A DNA stretch of 64,000 nucleotides from Pollutibacter soli (GTDB taxonomy: Bacteria; Bacteroidota; Bacteroidia; Chitinophagales; Chitinophagaceae): assembly GCA_029269725.1 (NCBI GenBank), contig JARJHS010000015.1:1-64000 (forward strand), written 5' to 3'. Shown here in pieces: positions 45,244-55,115 of the stretch (its first letter is position 1; the number at the start of each line of letters is the position of its first letter). The translations under genes were made by a program, and so were the position numbers. The notes under the pieces were generated by a model. It did not search any database. It was not told the origin of the DNA and was given only the letters and a program-made list of their open reading frames with translations.

Positions 45244-45441
45244 GTAAAAATGGAATATAATCGTAACATTATTCAAAATTTATATTGCTGGCTTTTTACA
45301 GTCCATCCGTTCCGGCTTCACTGATTACGCAGGGAGTTTGACCAGGTGATTATCAAATTACAGTGAAGGAAATCCGGTATGGTATGGCCGGGAAGCACTG
45401 TATTATTTGTCTTACATTCATACCCGACTAATCAGGTGGAT

Positions 45442-46353
45442 ATGAAGAAACAGATCAGATCCGGTTTCGTAATCATTTTTTATGCAGTGATTCTTTTACG
45501 TGCATTAAATCTCTCTGGTCAGACCAATCGTGTCATGGAATTTTTTCCGCAGGGAACCATCCTGCATAGCAATGTTCACTACAGCAAGGATACCATCGCA
45601 AAACATTTGCTCGATATCTATCTTCCGGCAAATGCAAAAGGGAAAATACCCCTGGTGATTTTCATTCATGGTGGTGGCTGGATGCACAATGATAAATACG
45701 CTGACATGGGATATATGAAAAAAACCGTGGCAGAGATTGTATCCAGCGGTTATGCGCTTGCATCTATCGATTATCGGTTCAGTTCACAGGCGGTATTTCC
45801 TGCGCAGATACAGGATTGTAACCAGGCCATTTCATTTTTATACGACAACGCCGGTAAGTACGGTTTCGACAGAGCGAAATTTGCAGTCATGGGATTTTCT
45901 GCGGGCGGACATCTCGCTTCCATGGTCGGTCTTTCAAGAAACAATAATGTTGAAGGGTTTTTTGTGCCCCGTACGAGCAGGTTTTTCCAGATCAAAGCGG
46001 TCGTTGATTTTTATGGTCCTTCAGATCTGTTGTTATTTCCCGGCAGCGAAGACCCTAAATCTCCCGAAGCATTGTTGATTGGTGCTGCTCCATTTGACAG
46101 GCCTGATCTTTCCAAAAAAGCAAGTCCGGTCACCTATGTCGATAAAAATGATCCACCTTTTCTGATCATCCATGGAGAAAAAGATGATCAGGTGCCACCA
46201 CGGCAATCACATTTATTGAGTTCCTGGTTACGAATGGTGGGTGTTCCGAATGAATTGATCATTGTAAAAGATGCACCACACTACGGGCCGATGTTTGATG
46301 TGGATGAGATCAGGAGTAAGGTGATGAGTTTTTTGAAGAATGTATTGAGGTGA
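45442..46353 (+). CDS. Secreted alpha/beta-hydrolase esterase
   Basis: A 303-residue protein with a signal peptide (hydrophobic core about 8-22, LNLSGQ). I chose ATG 45442. Visible: oxyanion hole HGGGW (76-80), nucleophile S153 in GFSAGG, acid D248/D249 in HGEKDDQVP and H280 in DAPHYG. Such lipase/BD-FAE-like enzymes deacetylate or hydrolyse carbohydrate or short-chain esters in the periplasm. The neighbour downstream is a GH2 glycosidase (331 bp away), so xylan or glycan deacetylation is a reasonable guess. Confidence 0.9.
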   Translation: MKKQIRSGFVIIFYAVILLRALNLSGQTNRVMEFFPQGTILHSNVHYSKDTIAKHLLDIYLPANAKGKIPLVIFIHGGGWMHNDKYADMGYMKKTVAEIVSSGYALASIDYRFSSQAVFPAQIQDCNQAISFLYDNAGKYGFDRAKFAVMGFSAGGHLASMVGLSRNNNVEGFFVPRTSRFFQIKAVVDFYGPSDLLLFPGSEDPKSPEALLIGAAPFDRPDLSKKASPVTYVDKNDPPFLIIHGEKDDQVPPRQSHLLSSWLRMVGVPNELIIVKDAPHYGPMFDVDEIRSKVMSFLKNVLR

Positions 46354-46683
46354 GGTAGCAGGAAGGATAATGGCGGCAGGAGATTTACTTCAGCGAACGT
46401 AAGAGGCAACAGGCAACAGATACAACGCTGTGAGGCTGCTTTTTTCGATATCTGTTCCGTCAATAGAAAAAATAGATTCGACGAAGAATTTTGAATGCAT
46501 TGGGTTATTGCAGAAAAACACTGACCTGTTCTTATTGCCTGCTGACTATTGCCTTTCTTCACTGTTTCTGTTCACTGTCTCTGTTCACTGTCTCTCCTTA
46601 TACAATATTATCCTGTTCATTTGCCTTGTTCGCATGAATGCCCCGGTGTTTTCCGGATGAAACAGTTTTATTTATATTGAATC
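46354..46683. other. Intergenic, low-complexity
   Basis: A 330-bp region with repeats such as GTTCACTGTCTCT (twice, 46569-46600) and GGCAACAGGCAACAG; no gene. Confidence 0.5.
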
Positions 46684-49128
46684 ATGAGAGGTTATTTACT
46701 GAGTTTTCTCCTGATGATTTCTGTTTCAGTCCCGGCGCAAAAAAACGTTTCTTTTTCTGATGCAAGGCGGAATGTTTCATTTGATCTTAACTGGCGTTTT
46801 TTAAAGGACAGTCTGGTGAATGCTGAACAAGAAAATTTTGATGACTCCCGGTGGAGAAAACTGGACCTGCCGCACGACTGGAGTATTGAGGACCTGCCAC
46901 GAAATTCCGAAGACACCATTTACGGACCATTCGATAAAAAAAGCGTCGGTGCCGGATCAACAGGCTTTACCGTCGGCGGAACCGGCTGGTACAGGAAAAA
47001 ATTTGTAGTAAAAACTGCAGATCTGCATAAAAATTTCACCATTTATTTTGACGGTGTATATATGAATGCTGATGTGTGGGTGAACGGTCACCACCTGGGC
47101 AATCACCCTTATGGATATACGCCTTTCTACTATGATCTGACTCCTTATCTGCATGTACCAGGTCAGGAAAACGTAATTGCAGTAAGAGTTAAAAATAAGG
47201 GGAAGAATTCACGCTGGTACAGTGGTTCCGGTATTTACCGCAATGTGAAATTATTCATCACTGATCCCCTGCACATAGAACCATGGGGCGTGTATATAAC
47301 AACACCTCAGGTATCTGCCGAAAAAGCAACAGTACATATCAGAACAAGTACATACCGTCCGCGGAATAACCAGCAAAAACTAATTCTTGTTACTACCATT
47401 TTTTCTGATGCAGGCAGGCAGGTTGGCAAAGTTCAATCCGACATTGCTGCCGGGCGAAAAGGAGAAGATACCAGCGCACATAGCATTGTGATCACGAGGC
47501 CAGCTTTATGGTCGGTGGAAACACCTGTTTTATACAAAGCAGTCTCTGAAGTAAAAGAAAATAACAAAGTAATCGACAGGGTGGAAACGAATTTTGGAAT
47601 CCGGAGTATTTCATTTTCTGCAGAGAAAGGTTTTCTTCTGAATGGGAAGAAGCTGTTGTTAAAAGGCGGTTGCGTGCATCACGACAATGGTCCGCTGGGT
47701 GCCGCAGTTATTTATCGCGCAGAAGAAAGAAAAATACAACTCCTGAAAAAGAACGGTTTCAATGCGGTCCGTACGAGTCACAATCCTCCCTCTGCACAAT
47801 TTCTTGAGGCCTGTGATCGGTTAGGGATGCTGGTTATAAACGAAGCATTCGATATGTGGGAGCATCCAAAGAATCCGGAAGATTATCATCTCTGGTTTAA
47901 GGAATGGTGGAAGAAGGATCTGGATGCAATAATTCTTCGCGATCGCAATCATCCTTCTGTAATCATCTGGAGCGTAGGAAACGAAGTGTATGAACGGGCT
48001 GATAGTCCGGGTATAAGAATAGCAAGACAACTTACGGAAGAAACCCGTCGTGTGGATCCAACCCGACCCGTAACCGTTGCTCACTGCGAATTCTGGCAGC
48101 ACCCGGGTTACAAATGGGATACGACTGCAGCTGCTTTTGCACTCCTGGATATTGGCGGATACAACTACATGATGTCCGAGTACGAGTCTGATCACAAAAA
48201 ATTCCCCGATCGTATTATTCTCGGTACAGAATCTCATGCCCTAACAGCATTGGAAAACTGGAACTTGGTAGAAAAGCATCCGTATGTGATCGGTGATTTT
48301 GTCTGGACAGCTTTTGATTATATGGGAGAAGCTTCTATCGGGCATACTACATACGACAGTATAAAAAAGAGACAGGTACTGCTCGGCTGGCCCTGGTTCA
48401 ATGGATGGTGTGGTGATCTCGATCTTATCGGCAACAAAAAACCTCAGTCATATTATCGTGATATTGTCTGGCATAACAGTAAGATTGAAATGGCTGTACA
48501 CCGGCCTGTTCCGCAGGGAATGGTTGAAAATGTAAGTGCCTGGGGATGGCCCGATGAACTGCAAAGCTGGACATGGCCCGGCCAGGAAGGAAGGCGGTTG
48601 CAGGTGCGTGTGTTTTCGCGTGCGCCGATTGTAAGATTGCTGTTGAATGATAAAGTGATGGAGGAGAAAACGATTGCAAAAGACAGTATCACCGCAACAT
48701 TCGAAGTGCCTTATCAGCCGGGTGTACTCAAAGCTGTTAGTATAGAAAATGGAAGACAGACCGGTGCTGTTGAACTTAAAACAACGGGTGCGCCTACACG
48801 ATTACGTCTCGTGCCCGACCGGCCAACTATACGGAATGATAGAAATGATTTGTGTTATGTGATGGTAGAAGTTGTTGATGAGAATGGAGCCGTGGTTCCG
48901 GAAACAGAGATCGATATCCGGTTTTCTATCAACGGGCCCGGAAAGATAGCAGGTGTCGCTAATGCAAATCCTGTTGAGCTCGCAAGTTTTCAGCAACCAC
49001 ATCGCAGGACTTTCAATGGACGATGCCTGGTGATTGTGCAACCAGTCGGAGGTAGTGGGCCGGTCACTTTAAAAGCAATTGCCAATGGCTTGAAAGCTGC
49101 GGAGCAGCTGATTAAGGTGGGAAAATAA
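46684..49128 (+). CDS. Secreted GH2 glycoside hydrolase (beta-galactosidase/glucuronidase type)
   Basis: An 814-residue secreted enzyme with signal peptide (MRGYLLSFLLMISVSVPAQ). Order: sugar-binding jelly roll (about 28-200, WRKLDLPHDWSI; DVWVNGHHLG), immunoglobulin-like domain, and TIM-barrel from about 310. Acid/base E434 (WSVGNEVYE) and nucleophile E516 (ILGTESHA) are the GH2 pair. The C-terminal 220 residues include a DUF4982-like domain (about 590-660) and a beta-sandwich (VMVEVVDENGAVVPETEIDI). It acts in the periplasm or outer membrane on beta-galactosides, glucuronides or mannosides; the sugar cannot be fixed by eye. No SusC/SusD pair is nearby. Confidence 0.93.
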   Translation: MRGYLLSFLLMISVSVPAQKNVSFSDARRNVSFDLNWRFLKDSLVNAEQENFDDSRWRKLDLPHDWSIEDLPRNSEDTIYGPFDKKSVGAGSTGFTVGGTGWYRKKFVVKTADLHKNFTIYFDGVYMNADVWVNGHHLGNHPYGYTPFYYDLTPYLHVPGQENVIAVRVKNKGKNSRWYSGSGIYRNVKLFITDPLHIEPWGVYITTPQVSAEKATVHIRTSTYRPRNNQQKLILVTTIFSDAGRQVGKVQSDIAAGRKGEDTSAHSIVITRPALWSVETPVLYKAVSEVKENNKVIDRVETNFGIRSISFSAEKGFLLNGKKLLLKGGCVHHDNGPLGAAVIYRAEERKIQLLKKNGFNAVRTSHNPPSAQFLEACDRLGMLVINEAFDMWEHPKNPEDYHLWFKEWWKKDLDAIILRDRNHPSVIIWSVGNEVYERADSPGIRIARQLTEETRRVDPTRPVTVAHCEFWQHPGYKWDTTAAAFALLDIGGYNYMMSEYESDHKKFPDRIILGTESHALTALENWNLVEKHPYVIGDFVWTAFDYMGEASIGHTTYDSIKKRQVLLGWPWFNGWCGDLDLIGNKKPQSYYRDIVWHNSKIEMAVHRPVPQGMVENVSAWGWPDELQSWTWPGQEGRRLQVRVFSRAPIVRLLLNDKVMEEKTIAKDSITATFEVPYQPGVLKAVSIENGRQTGAVELKTTGAPTRLRLVPDRPTIRNDRNDLCYVMVEVVDENGAVVPETEIDIRFSINGPGKIAGVANANPVELASFQQPHRRTFNGRCLVIVQPVGGSGPVTLKAIANGLKAAEQLIKVGK

Positions 49129-49563
49129 TTTCTGTTTTCTGGGATAAACTTGAATTTTTCTTCGGTAGATCTTTGGCAGATGCTGTATTAATGTCGGATG
49201 AAAGTCAAACCGCAAAGCCAGCAGCCAGGTATACAGCCCGCAAAGAAAATACAAAGAAGTTGTATGTTTTAAGTTGTATGATTTAGGTTATCTCCTGATT
49301 GTTACAGAAGATTGTTAAACTGAACATTCCAATTCGTCAATCGCAGATCAGCACCCGTACTTCCCTTGGCTGTTCCTTTGCGAAAACCTTTGTTGTTTCC
49401 TTTGCGTTTTGATGTTGGCTGTTGAAAGCTGTGGAACAGTACGCTGGCAATTCGCAGCAGTGAGGAAGTTAAGCGAATTAGCAAAAAAGCGAAGGTGGGG
49501 GAACGAGCGGTAATTAGAAATTGAGAAGAAACCAATAAATCTGATCATCAAAAGTGCAAGATT
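49129..49563. other. Intergenic, nothing recognised
   Basis: A 435-bp region between the GH2 and the hypothetical protein gene. Eroded repeat-like sequence such as TTTCCTTTGCGTTTT is seen near 49390; no gene. Confidence 0.5.
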
Positions 49564-50133
49564 CTACTCCAGAACATAATTTACACCATCATACTGGAAA
49601 CCCACAATCCCTGAACGATCAGCAATAAATAAAGAGTCAATTCCATTTGAATATCCTTCGTTATGGAGCAGCAAAATTACATCCGGGTACTGGTGATTTC
49701 CAATATTTACGTTGGATAATCGCTTTGCAGATTTTCCCTGTCCGGACTTTGCAAAAATATCGCACATCACAATATTCGGTTCCCCCTTACTGTAAGCATT
49801 CAGGCACAGCCAATTTGAAGACCTGAGAGCGAGATGAATGGAGTCTGTTCTCGCATCGTTCAGGTAGAGAGTTGTTTTTATATATTGGATCTGGTAATTC
49901 TCATCGCACTCGTTGACCACCAGCTCTGTTTTGTCTATGGCATTAATTCGGAACACATGTGTATTGTTGCCATTGTCCGTAAACATCAATTCCCTGTTGC
50001 CAACTGCAGGCAACCAGCTTTTTTCTTTTCCTAACAACATTGGCTTTGTGGTACAGTTGGTGCATTCCATCGATGAGGTAAGGAAGTATATAAAGAGCAA
50101 ACTCACTATCAGAAGGTTTCTTTTCATAGACAC
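49564..50133 (-). CDS. Secreted hypothetical protein
   Basis: A 189-residue protein with a signal peptide (start at M1 or M3: MKRNLLIVSLLFIYFLTSSM, cleaved near the Cys-rich ECTNC, perhaps a lipoprotein). The mature sequence alternates strands (AVGNRELMFTDNGNNTHVFR, KTELVVNECDENYQIQYIKT) with repeated Asn/Asp, and it ends GFQYDGVNYVLE. I do not recognise the family. It is divergent from nothing obvious and lies 414 bp from the MFS gene on the same strand. Confidence 0.65.
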   Translation of the reverse strand: MSMKRNLLIVSLLFIYFLTSSMECTNCTTKPMLLGKEKSWLPAVGNRELMFTDNGNNTHVFRINAIDKTELVVNECDENYQIQYIKTTLYLNDARTDSIHLALRSSNWLCLNAYSKGEPNIVMCDIFAKSGQGKSAKRLSNVNIGNHQYPDVILLLHNEGYSNGIDSLFIADRSGIVGFQYDGVNYVLE

Positions 50134-50547
50134 ATGCTGTCAGAATCTCATCGCGGAATACCAGCATCAAAGGTGAATCAGGAACCGGTAAAATTCTCTG
50201 ATGCCGGATGTCAAAGATAAGGTTAATCACGGTACAGGGGGCAGCCAAATTCAGCGAGACAGAACGTCCCCGGCATCAAATAGAACTGCGTATAATCAAG
50301 GTCGGTTGTATAGTGTGCGAATCCTTTTCGATAATGAATTGCAAAGGAATTTTGATGTCAGCGTTGGGGCGGATGTAAGCGCGAAAGCGCGAAATGCCTT
50401 GCACCTGGCCGACGTTAATTTTCGTTTTCAAATTCGCCTCCTTATATTCAGCATTTCTACAAAATGCAACAGTTCAACGAACAACGAAAAACGAACAACG
50501 AACAACGATGAACGAACAACGATGAACCAATAATCAGCAATCCCTGA
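50134..50547. other. Intergenic with microsatellite
   Basis: It contains the interrupted GAACAACG repeat at 50475-50527. No gene is convincing. Confidence 0.5.
50475..50527. repeat. Interrupted GAACAAC microsatellite
   Basis: Copies of AACGAACAACGA interspersed with AACGAAAAAC and GATGAACG. Related to the perfect 7-bp array at 27413. Confidence 0.8.
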
Positions 50548-51807
50548 TTAATTCGCTGTTGATCCGACAGCAACAGGAGCCATTGCAGCCTTTTTTATTT
50601 TGATAATCATTTTAACCCGGTACAACAGAAACACAGCGGCCAGGCCGATGATCATTACGATATAGCCAAGGGTATTATAATGTTCGAGCGGACTATGCGT
50701 GGTTTTTTGTACCACGATACTGCCGGCAACAGCTGCGCCGATACCTCCGGCGATTTGTTGTAAGGAAGAATTGATACTCATGAAAGCGCCGCGGTCCTGC
50801 ATTTCAGGAATGGAAGTCGTTAGCGCCATCGCAGGTATCATGCGACTGAAAATGGTTGCCATCATGATCACGTTAAATACCATGATGATCCACAACGGCT
50901 TCGGAGTAAGGTTCGTGTATATGCCCACCAGTACCATCATTGCCAAAGAAGCAATCACAAACAGATTAAATTTATCCATCCGGTCACTGAGTCGGCCAAC
51001 CAGTGGCATAACGATCAAAGATGCGACGCCTGCTACCATAAAAAGCAATGGAAGCTGCGTTGCGGTGACGTGCAGATTATTAACAGCAAAAGCGCTGCCG
51101 AAAGGCATCATCATAAATCCACCGATAGAAAGGAATGCGGTAGCTGCAAAACCGATACGATAATTCCTTTTTGAAATTGTCCTGTAAAAATGCGTGAGCA
51201 CGGAATGATCATGCTGCATTTTGAGATGTGCCGTGACAGGCTGCAATTTCAGAATAATGATAATGCAGATGATGATCGCGAGTATGGCTATCATAATAAA
51301 AGCCGACTGCCATCCCCACAAATTGGCCAGGTGAAGACCGATGGGTATTCCCAGCACCTGGCTCGCGCTCACACCGATCTGCATAATGCCCATCACGCGT
51401 CCTCTTTGTTCGAGCGAAAAAAGATCTGTTACGATGGCCATTGAAATGGAACCGATCACGCCACCAAACAATCCAGTAATAAGCCGTGCAGCCAGCAGCA
51501 GGGGATAGGTATTTGCCAGTCCGCAGAACACCGTTCCTGCAATAAAACCGGTATAAAAAAACAACAGGAGCTTTTTCCGGTCGTAACGGTCAGCAAAGCC
51601 GGCTGTCAACAGGCCGGAAATCCCTGCGCTGAACGCATATACAGAAACAGCGAGGCCGAATTGATCCGGCTGCAGGTCCATCGATTTTATCAGAAAATCC
51701 CCCAGGGGAGACATCACCATAAAATCCAGGATCACGGAGAACTGCGTCAGAGCGAGTAAAACAATTGCAAGGACCTGGTAGGGAGTAAATGCCGGCGGTT
51801 TGCTCAT
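50548..51807 (-). CDS. MFS transporter, drug/sugar efflux-like
   Basis: A 419-residue transporter with about twelve helices. ATG 51807 was chosen because MSKPPAFTPYQVLAIVLLAL begins the first helix; the longer frame adds a poor N-terminus. Motif A-like GFADRYDRKKLLLFFYTGF (about 70-88) and AAGLFGG-type helix 5 segment (ARLITGLFGGVIGSISMAIV) match the DHA1/Bcr-AraJ group, which exports drugs, arabinose or similar. The substrate is unknown. It stands alone. Confidence 0.9.
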   Translation of the reverse strand: MSKPPAFTPYQVLAIVLLALTQFSVILDFMVMSPLGDFLIKSMDLQPDQFGLAVSVYAFSAGISGLLTAGFADRYDRKKLLLFFYTGFIAGTVFCGLANTYPLLLAARLITGLFGGVIGSISMAIVTDLFSLEQRGRVMGIMQIGVSASQVLGIPIGLHLANLWGWQSAFIMIAILAIIICIIIILKLQPVTAHLKMQHDHSVLTHFYRTISKRNYRIGFAATAFLSIGGFMMMPFGSAFAVNNLHVTATQLPLLFMVAGVASLIVMPLVGRLSDRMDKFNLFVIASLAMMVLVGIYTNLTPKPLWIIMVFNVIMMATIFSRMIPAMALTTSIPEMQDRGAFMSINSSLQQIAGGIGAAVAGSIVVQKTTHSPLEHYNTLGYIVMIIGLAAVFLLYRVKMIIKIKKAAMAPVAVGSTAN

Positions 51808-52062
51808 GGGTGCAACTTTACATGAAGCCAGCAATATTAATGCATTCAGCCGGAGATTAAAATCAAATGAGAAATTATTTCTGTAGGCAGGATGCCGGCC
51901 GGCCCCAACGTCTCAACGTTGTATGATTCAACAGGTTGGGAGTGGTTTTTATGAAATCATGTTTCAGAATTTCTTGAGATTTGGTATGGAATTTTATCAC
52001 TACGTAATTGAACCCAGGAGTTCAAACCGGGATTTTCATTCAACCATTTTAAATTAAAAAAG

Positions 52063-52314
52063 ATGAAAAAGTTAGTATCAGCCGCTGCCATCTGCCTAAT
52101 GCTCCTGTCATGCGATGAAAAAAAGATTTCTGCATCTGATGTACCATCAGCTGTCGTATCCGCCTTCAACCAGAAATATCCCGGAGCCTCTGATGTAAAA
52201 TGGCAGATCGAGAAAGAAAACGATAAACAGATTTACGAAGCGGAATTTAAAATGGATGGTAAACAGATCGATGCTGAGTTTGATGCTGATGGAACCTTTA
52301 TAAGAGAAGAATAG
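52063..52314 (+). CDS. PepSY-like lipoprotein
   Basis: An 83-residue protein with lipoprotein signal (MKKLVSAAAICLMLLSCDEK, Cys at 17). The mature part matches a single PepSY-like (PF11396-type) domain: VPSAVVSAFNQKYPGASDVK and YEAEFKMDGKQIDAEFDADG. These proteins are common in Bacteroidota envelopes and are thought to inhibit proteases or bind peptides. Intact. Confidence 0.88.
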   Translation: MKKLVSAAAICLMLLSCDEKKISASDVPSAVVSAFNQKYPGASDVKWQIEKENDKQIYEAEFKMDGKQIDAEFDADGTFIREE

Positions 52315-52674
52315 GTGTCGTCATCACAGTTCTGCAACCAACTTAAAATTCATAAGATCAGATTTTGTGAATAGGGGGGGATTTGTTTGTCAGTTTTACC
52401 ATAGGCGCTTACAGAAATTTATTCACGCTATTAGCTGTAATATCTTCGATCATTATATACTAAACAACTTCTCTTTGCCGGGAATACGCAAGGGCGCTAA
52501 GGACGCTCTAAGATAAAAACTTCGGACAACCTTCGCGTCTTCGAGGCCGTCACCGGGTTGATTTCAGAAACTTTGCATTTTTAGCGTCAGAGTAGTATTA
52601 TTGACGCGTGGAATTTAAATAGACTATAGTGAACGTCTTCACTTAGTAAATTCTTCACCGTTGAAATATAACTT
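52315..52674. other. Intergenic, nothing recognised
   Basis: A 360-bp region with eroded repeat-like sequence (CGCAAGGGCGCTAAGGACGC near 52487); no gene. Confidence 0.45.
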
Positions 52675-53319
52675 ATGATCAATCCTCACCGAATCATTTT
52701 ATCAGCATTATTTATATCAACAATTTGCGGTGGAATGCAATGTGACAAAGAAGAGTATCAACATCATTTCCTGGAGAAGGTGGAACTTTCCCCTGAAAGA
52801 AAAAGTTACAATGTTGGCGACACCATCTGGCTTCAGTATTCAAATCCCGACAACAGGTTTTTTGATAGATTCAAGCGCCTGGATTTAGGTATCGATTCCG
52901 CTTTAATCAGTTTCGAGCTAAAGCTTAATGCACAATACAATACGCCGGTCGGACCACCTGATGGTTTTTGTGATTTTGTAACTGCAGGAGGTGTAAACAA
53001 CGGACGCTACCTGTATGATTATCGTACTTCGCTGTCAACAATGATTGGCTGTGATAACAATGCCTATAATTTCAAAATCGGCGTAGTGCTCAAGCAAAAG
53101 GGAATTTACAGCCTGGAGATGCCTTTGGACTTTTCATTGCAGTCATGCCCGTTAAGAGCGAACAGAATTCCACTTTCCAGGATAGAATATCAATTCAATA
53201 TTATTGATGGAAATAAGGAAGTCTACCAGGCAATTCCACTTTCCCTGCGGATGGACGGTAGTGGATATATGGAAAATGAAATCGATAATAAGAGGGCGAT
53301 GATGATTCAGGTGGATTAA
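52675..53319 (+). CDS. Secreted hypothetical protein (lipoprotein-like)
   Basis: A 214-residue protein with a signal peptide ending in a Cys (SALFISTICGGMQC, Cys about 23) that suggests a lipoprotein. The mature sequence (PERKSYNVGDTIWLQYSNPD, DFSLQSCPLRANRIPLSRIE) has a beta-rich look and four further Cys. No family is recognised. It stands 360 bp after the PepSY-like gene; a shared terminator follows at 53399. Confidence 0.65.
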   Translation: MINPHRIILSALFISTICGGMQCDKEEYQHHFLEKVELSPERKSYNVGDTIWLQYSNPDNRFFDRFKRLDLGIDSALISFELKLNAQYNTPVGPPDGFCDFVTAGGVNNGRYLYDYRTSLSTMIGCDNNAYNFKIGVVLKQKGIYSLEMPLDFSLQSCPLRANRIPLSRIEYQFNIIDGNKEVYQAIPLSLRMDGSGYMENEIDNKRAMMIQVD

Positions 53320-53396
53320 CCTGGTCGCCGGACTGATCGAGAGAGAATGTGAACAGGTCAGCCGGATTGACCTATGTGTGGGTAACAAAGGAAAAA

Positions 53397-53421
53397 ACAA
53401 AAGGGGCGGAGTGCCCCTTCT
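53397..53421. terminator. Bidirectional terminator hairpin
   Basis: AAAAGGGGC, loop GGAGT, GCCCCTT with flanking A-run and T-run, between the convergent genes at 52675-53319 and 53424-53630. It can serve both. Confidence 0.75.
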
Positions 53422-53423
53422 TC

Positions 53424-53630
53424 TTACATCGTTGTCCCTGACGGATTGTTAACTGTGTTACCGTTTCTTGGTTTAAACATGTCGCCAAGCGGACCCATAT
53501 TATCTGTAAATAATTTTTTGCCTTTTTCAATCAGAGAACTTCTTTCTTCGGGAGTCATTTTGCTATAGCGATAATATCCATAAGCCGCTGCTGCCGCAAG
53601 TAATAGTCCAAGGCCTTTTTTCTGTACCAT
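53424..53630 (-). CDS. Small single-helix membrane protein (YtxH-like)
   Basis: A 68-residue protein: MVQKKGLGLLLAAAAAYGYY begins with a short hydrophobic helix, then the charged stretch MTPEERSSLIEKGKKLF, ending in a low-complexity tail. It resembles YtxH-type small envelope proteins; the function is unknown. Its stop is within 3 bp of a terminator hairpin. Confidence 0.7.
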   Translation of the reverse strand: MVQKKGLGLLLAAAAAYGYYRYSKMTPEERSSLIEKGKKLFTDNMGPLGDMFKPRNGNTVNNPSGTTM

Positions 53631-53755
53631 AAATATTATTTTAAGTGATTTAATTTTTATGAACAGATGAAAAAACTATGCCTTCGTCTATGATCAGGTA
53701 TTGTTTTCAGATATATCGATTAAGTGAGCAATACATTCCACAGTTTCAAATTGTG

Positions 53756-54340
53756 TTAACCAGGTAAATTATTGTCGTCGACGATATAATTCAATTCTGT
53801 TACGCCCGAACTAAACTGGTGGGTGGATAATAGCTTCAGATTTATTTTCTCTTTCATCCCAGTAAACAATGGAATGCCTTGTCCAAGAACGATGGGGTTT
53901 ACAAAAAGCCAGTATCCATCGATGAGTTGTTGCTGGATGAGTATATGTGTTGCTGTCGGGCTCCCGAACAAAAGGATGTCTTCACCATCCTGTTCTTTTA
54001 TTTCGTTAATTTTTTCAGATAGGCTATCGCTGATAACTGTTGTATTAGCAGGCGCTGCATCTTTCAATGATTTTGACAAAACAAGTTTGTGAATCTTGTT
54101 ATACCATTTTGAATGCTCGATATCATGTTTGCTGGCATCTGGTTCCTTGCCTGCATTTGGCCAGTAACCTTCCATCATTTCATAGGTTTTCCGGCCATAC
54201 AACGCAGTGTCACCTTTACCTATCCGTTTCCCGATATGATCAAAGAGCTCTTCATCTACTTTAATCCAGTCCATTTCTCCATTAGGCCCGGCCACAAAAC
54301 CGTCGAGTGATATGTGCATGAATGAAATTATTTTTCTCAT
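53756..54340 (-). CDS. Dihydrofolate reductase-family (RibD C-terminal) protein
   Basis: A 194-residue RibD-like reductase: MRKIISFMHISLDGFVAGPN, LYGRKTYEMMEGYWPN, DGEDILLFGSPTATHILIQQ and FVNPIVLGQGIPLFTG. Same fold as 13727, 20921 and 59872, but the sequence is clearly a separate lineage (GFVAGPNGEMDW). NADPH-dependent reduction of an unknown small molecule is the family-based guess. Confidence 0.9.
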   Translation of the reverse strand: MRKIISFMHISLDGFVAGPNGEMDWIKVDEELFDHIGKRIGKGDTALYGRKTYEMMEGYWPNAGKEPDASKHDIEHSKWYNKIHKLVLSKSLKDAAPANTTVISDSLSEKINEIKEQDGEDILLFGSPTATHILIQQQLIDGYWLFVNPIVLGQGIPLFTGMKEKINLKLLSTHQFSSGVTELNYIVDDNNLPG

Positions 54341-54496
54341 AATGTGTTTTATCGTTGTCGAAAATGGGTATAAATTACTTTTATTCCCGTTATTAAAGAC
54401 TTTATTTTAAGATTCTTTTCAGCATAAAATTGCGGTGCTGATGGAAGGATTCAAAAGATTCCGGATCGACAACCATCTTTTTCAAAGACTCAACCC

Positions 54497-54976
54497 TCAG
54501 GAGTTTTCGAGGATATCTTTTGCTGTTAAATTACCCAGTAGTTCTGCCAGGCCGATCAGAATTCCTTCCGTTCCCCGGATATAACATAGCCGGTAAATGT
54601 TTTCATAGTTAACTATCTCACCCACGAGTTCTGCGCCTTTCTTTTGAAGCCTGGGAACCAATTCATCAATATTACTAACGTTAAACATCAGGCGCAGGTA
54701 GCCAAGCGAATTCACCGGCGCGGCGCGGTGATCAGCTACAGTAACAGGTCTGAGAAATCTGGAAATTTCGAGCCGGCTGTGCCCATCAGGTGTTGCCATC
54801 ATTGCAATTTCCACCGATTGGTCTCCCAACCCTGTTACCTTTCCCGCCCATTCACCTTCAACCATAGCACGCCCTTCCAGTATCAATCCCAGTTCTTCGA
54901 AAAACGAAATGGCATTGTCCAGGGATTCCACAACGATACCGACATTGTGCATCTGTATTACTTCGCTTTTTGTCAT
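54497..54976 (-). CDS. VOC family protein (glyoxalase-like)
   Basis: A 159-residue protein; I chose ATG 54976 over a GTG start at 55000. First module: HNVGIVVESLDNAISFFEEL; metal-ligand candidates include the H in the first strand and E in the later strand SVEIAMM. The C-terminal module (LRLMFNVSNIDELVPRLQKK) is typical of VOC lyase/dioxygenase-like proteins. The substrate is unknown. It is on the same strand as its neighbours but separated by 150-200 bp. Confidence 0.82.
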   Translation of the reverse strand: MTKSEVIQMHNVGIVVESLDNAISFFEELGLILEGRAMVEGEWAGKVTGLGDQSVEIAMMATPDGHSRLEISRFLRPVTVADHRAAPVNSLGYLRLMFNVSNIDELVPRLQKKGAELVGEIVNYENIYRLCYIRGTEGILIGLAELLGNLTAKDILENS

Positions 54977-55115
54977 GTGTTGAATTGTTTTATTTGCCAC
55001 TGTGATCCAGGCATACGCAGCACCTAAATTATGGATATTGAACTTTTTTGCAGTAAACAGATTACAGAAAATTCAAAGGATTTGTTTTTAGCCTGATTCA
55101 ATAAGCAAGTTCGAA

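Noticed and set aside
49943-50248. 101-residue minus-strand frame overlapping the secreted hypothetical gene
   Set aside because: It overlaps the signal-peptide gene at 49564-50133 in a different frame and has no better pattern; judged a shadow.
50699-51163. 154-residue plus-strand frame inside the MFS gene
   Set aside because: It is antisense to a strong transporter gene whose codon structure explains the open frame.
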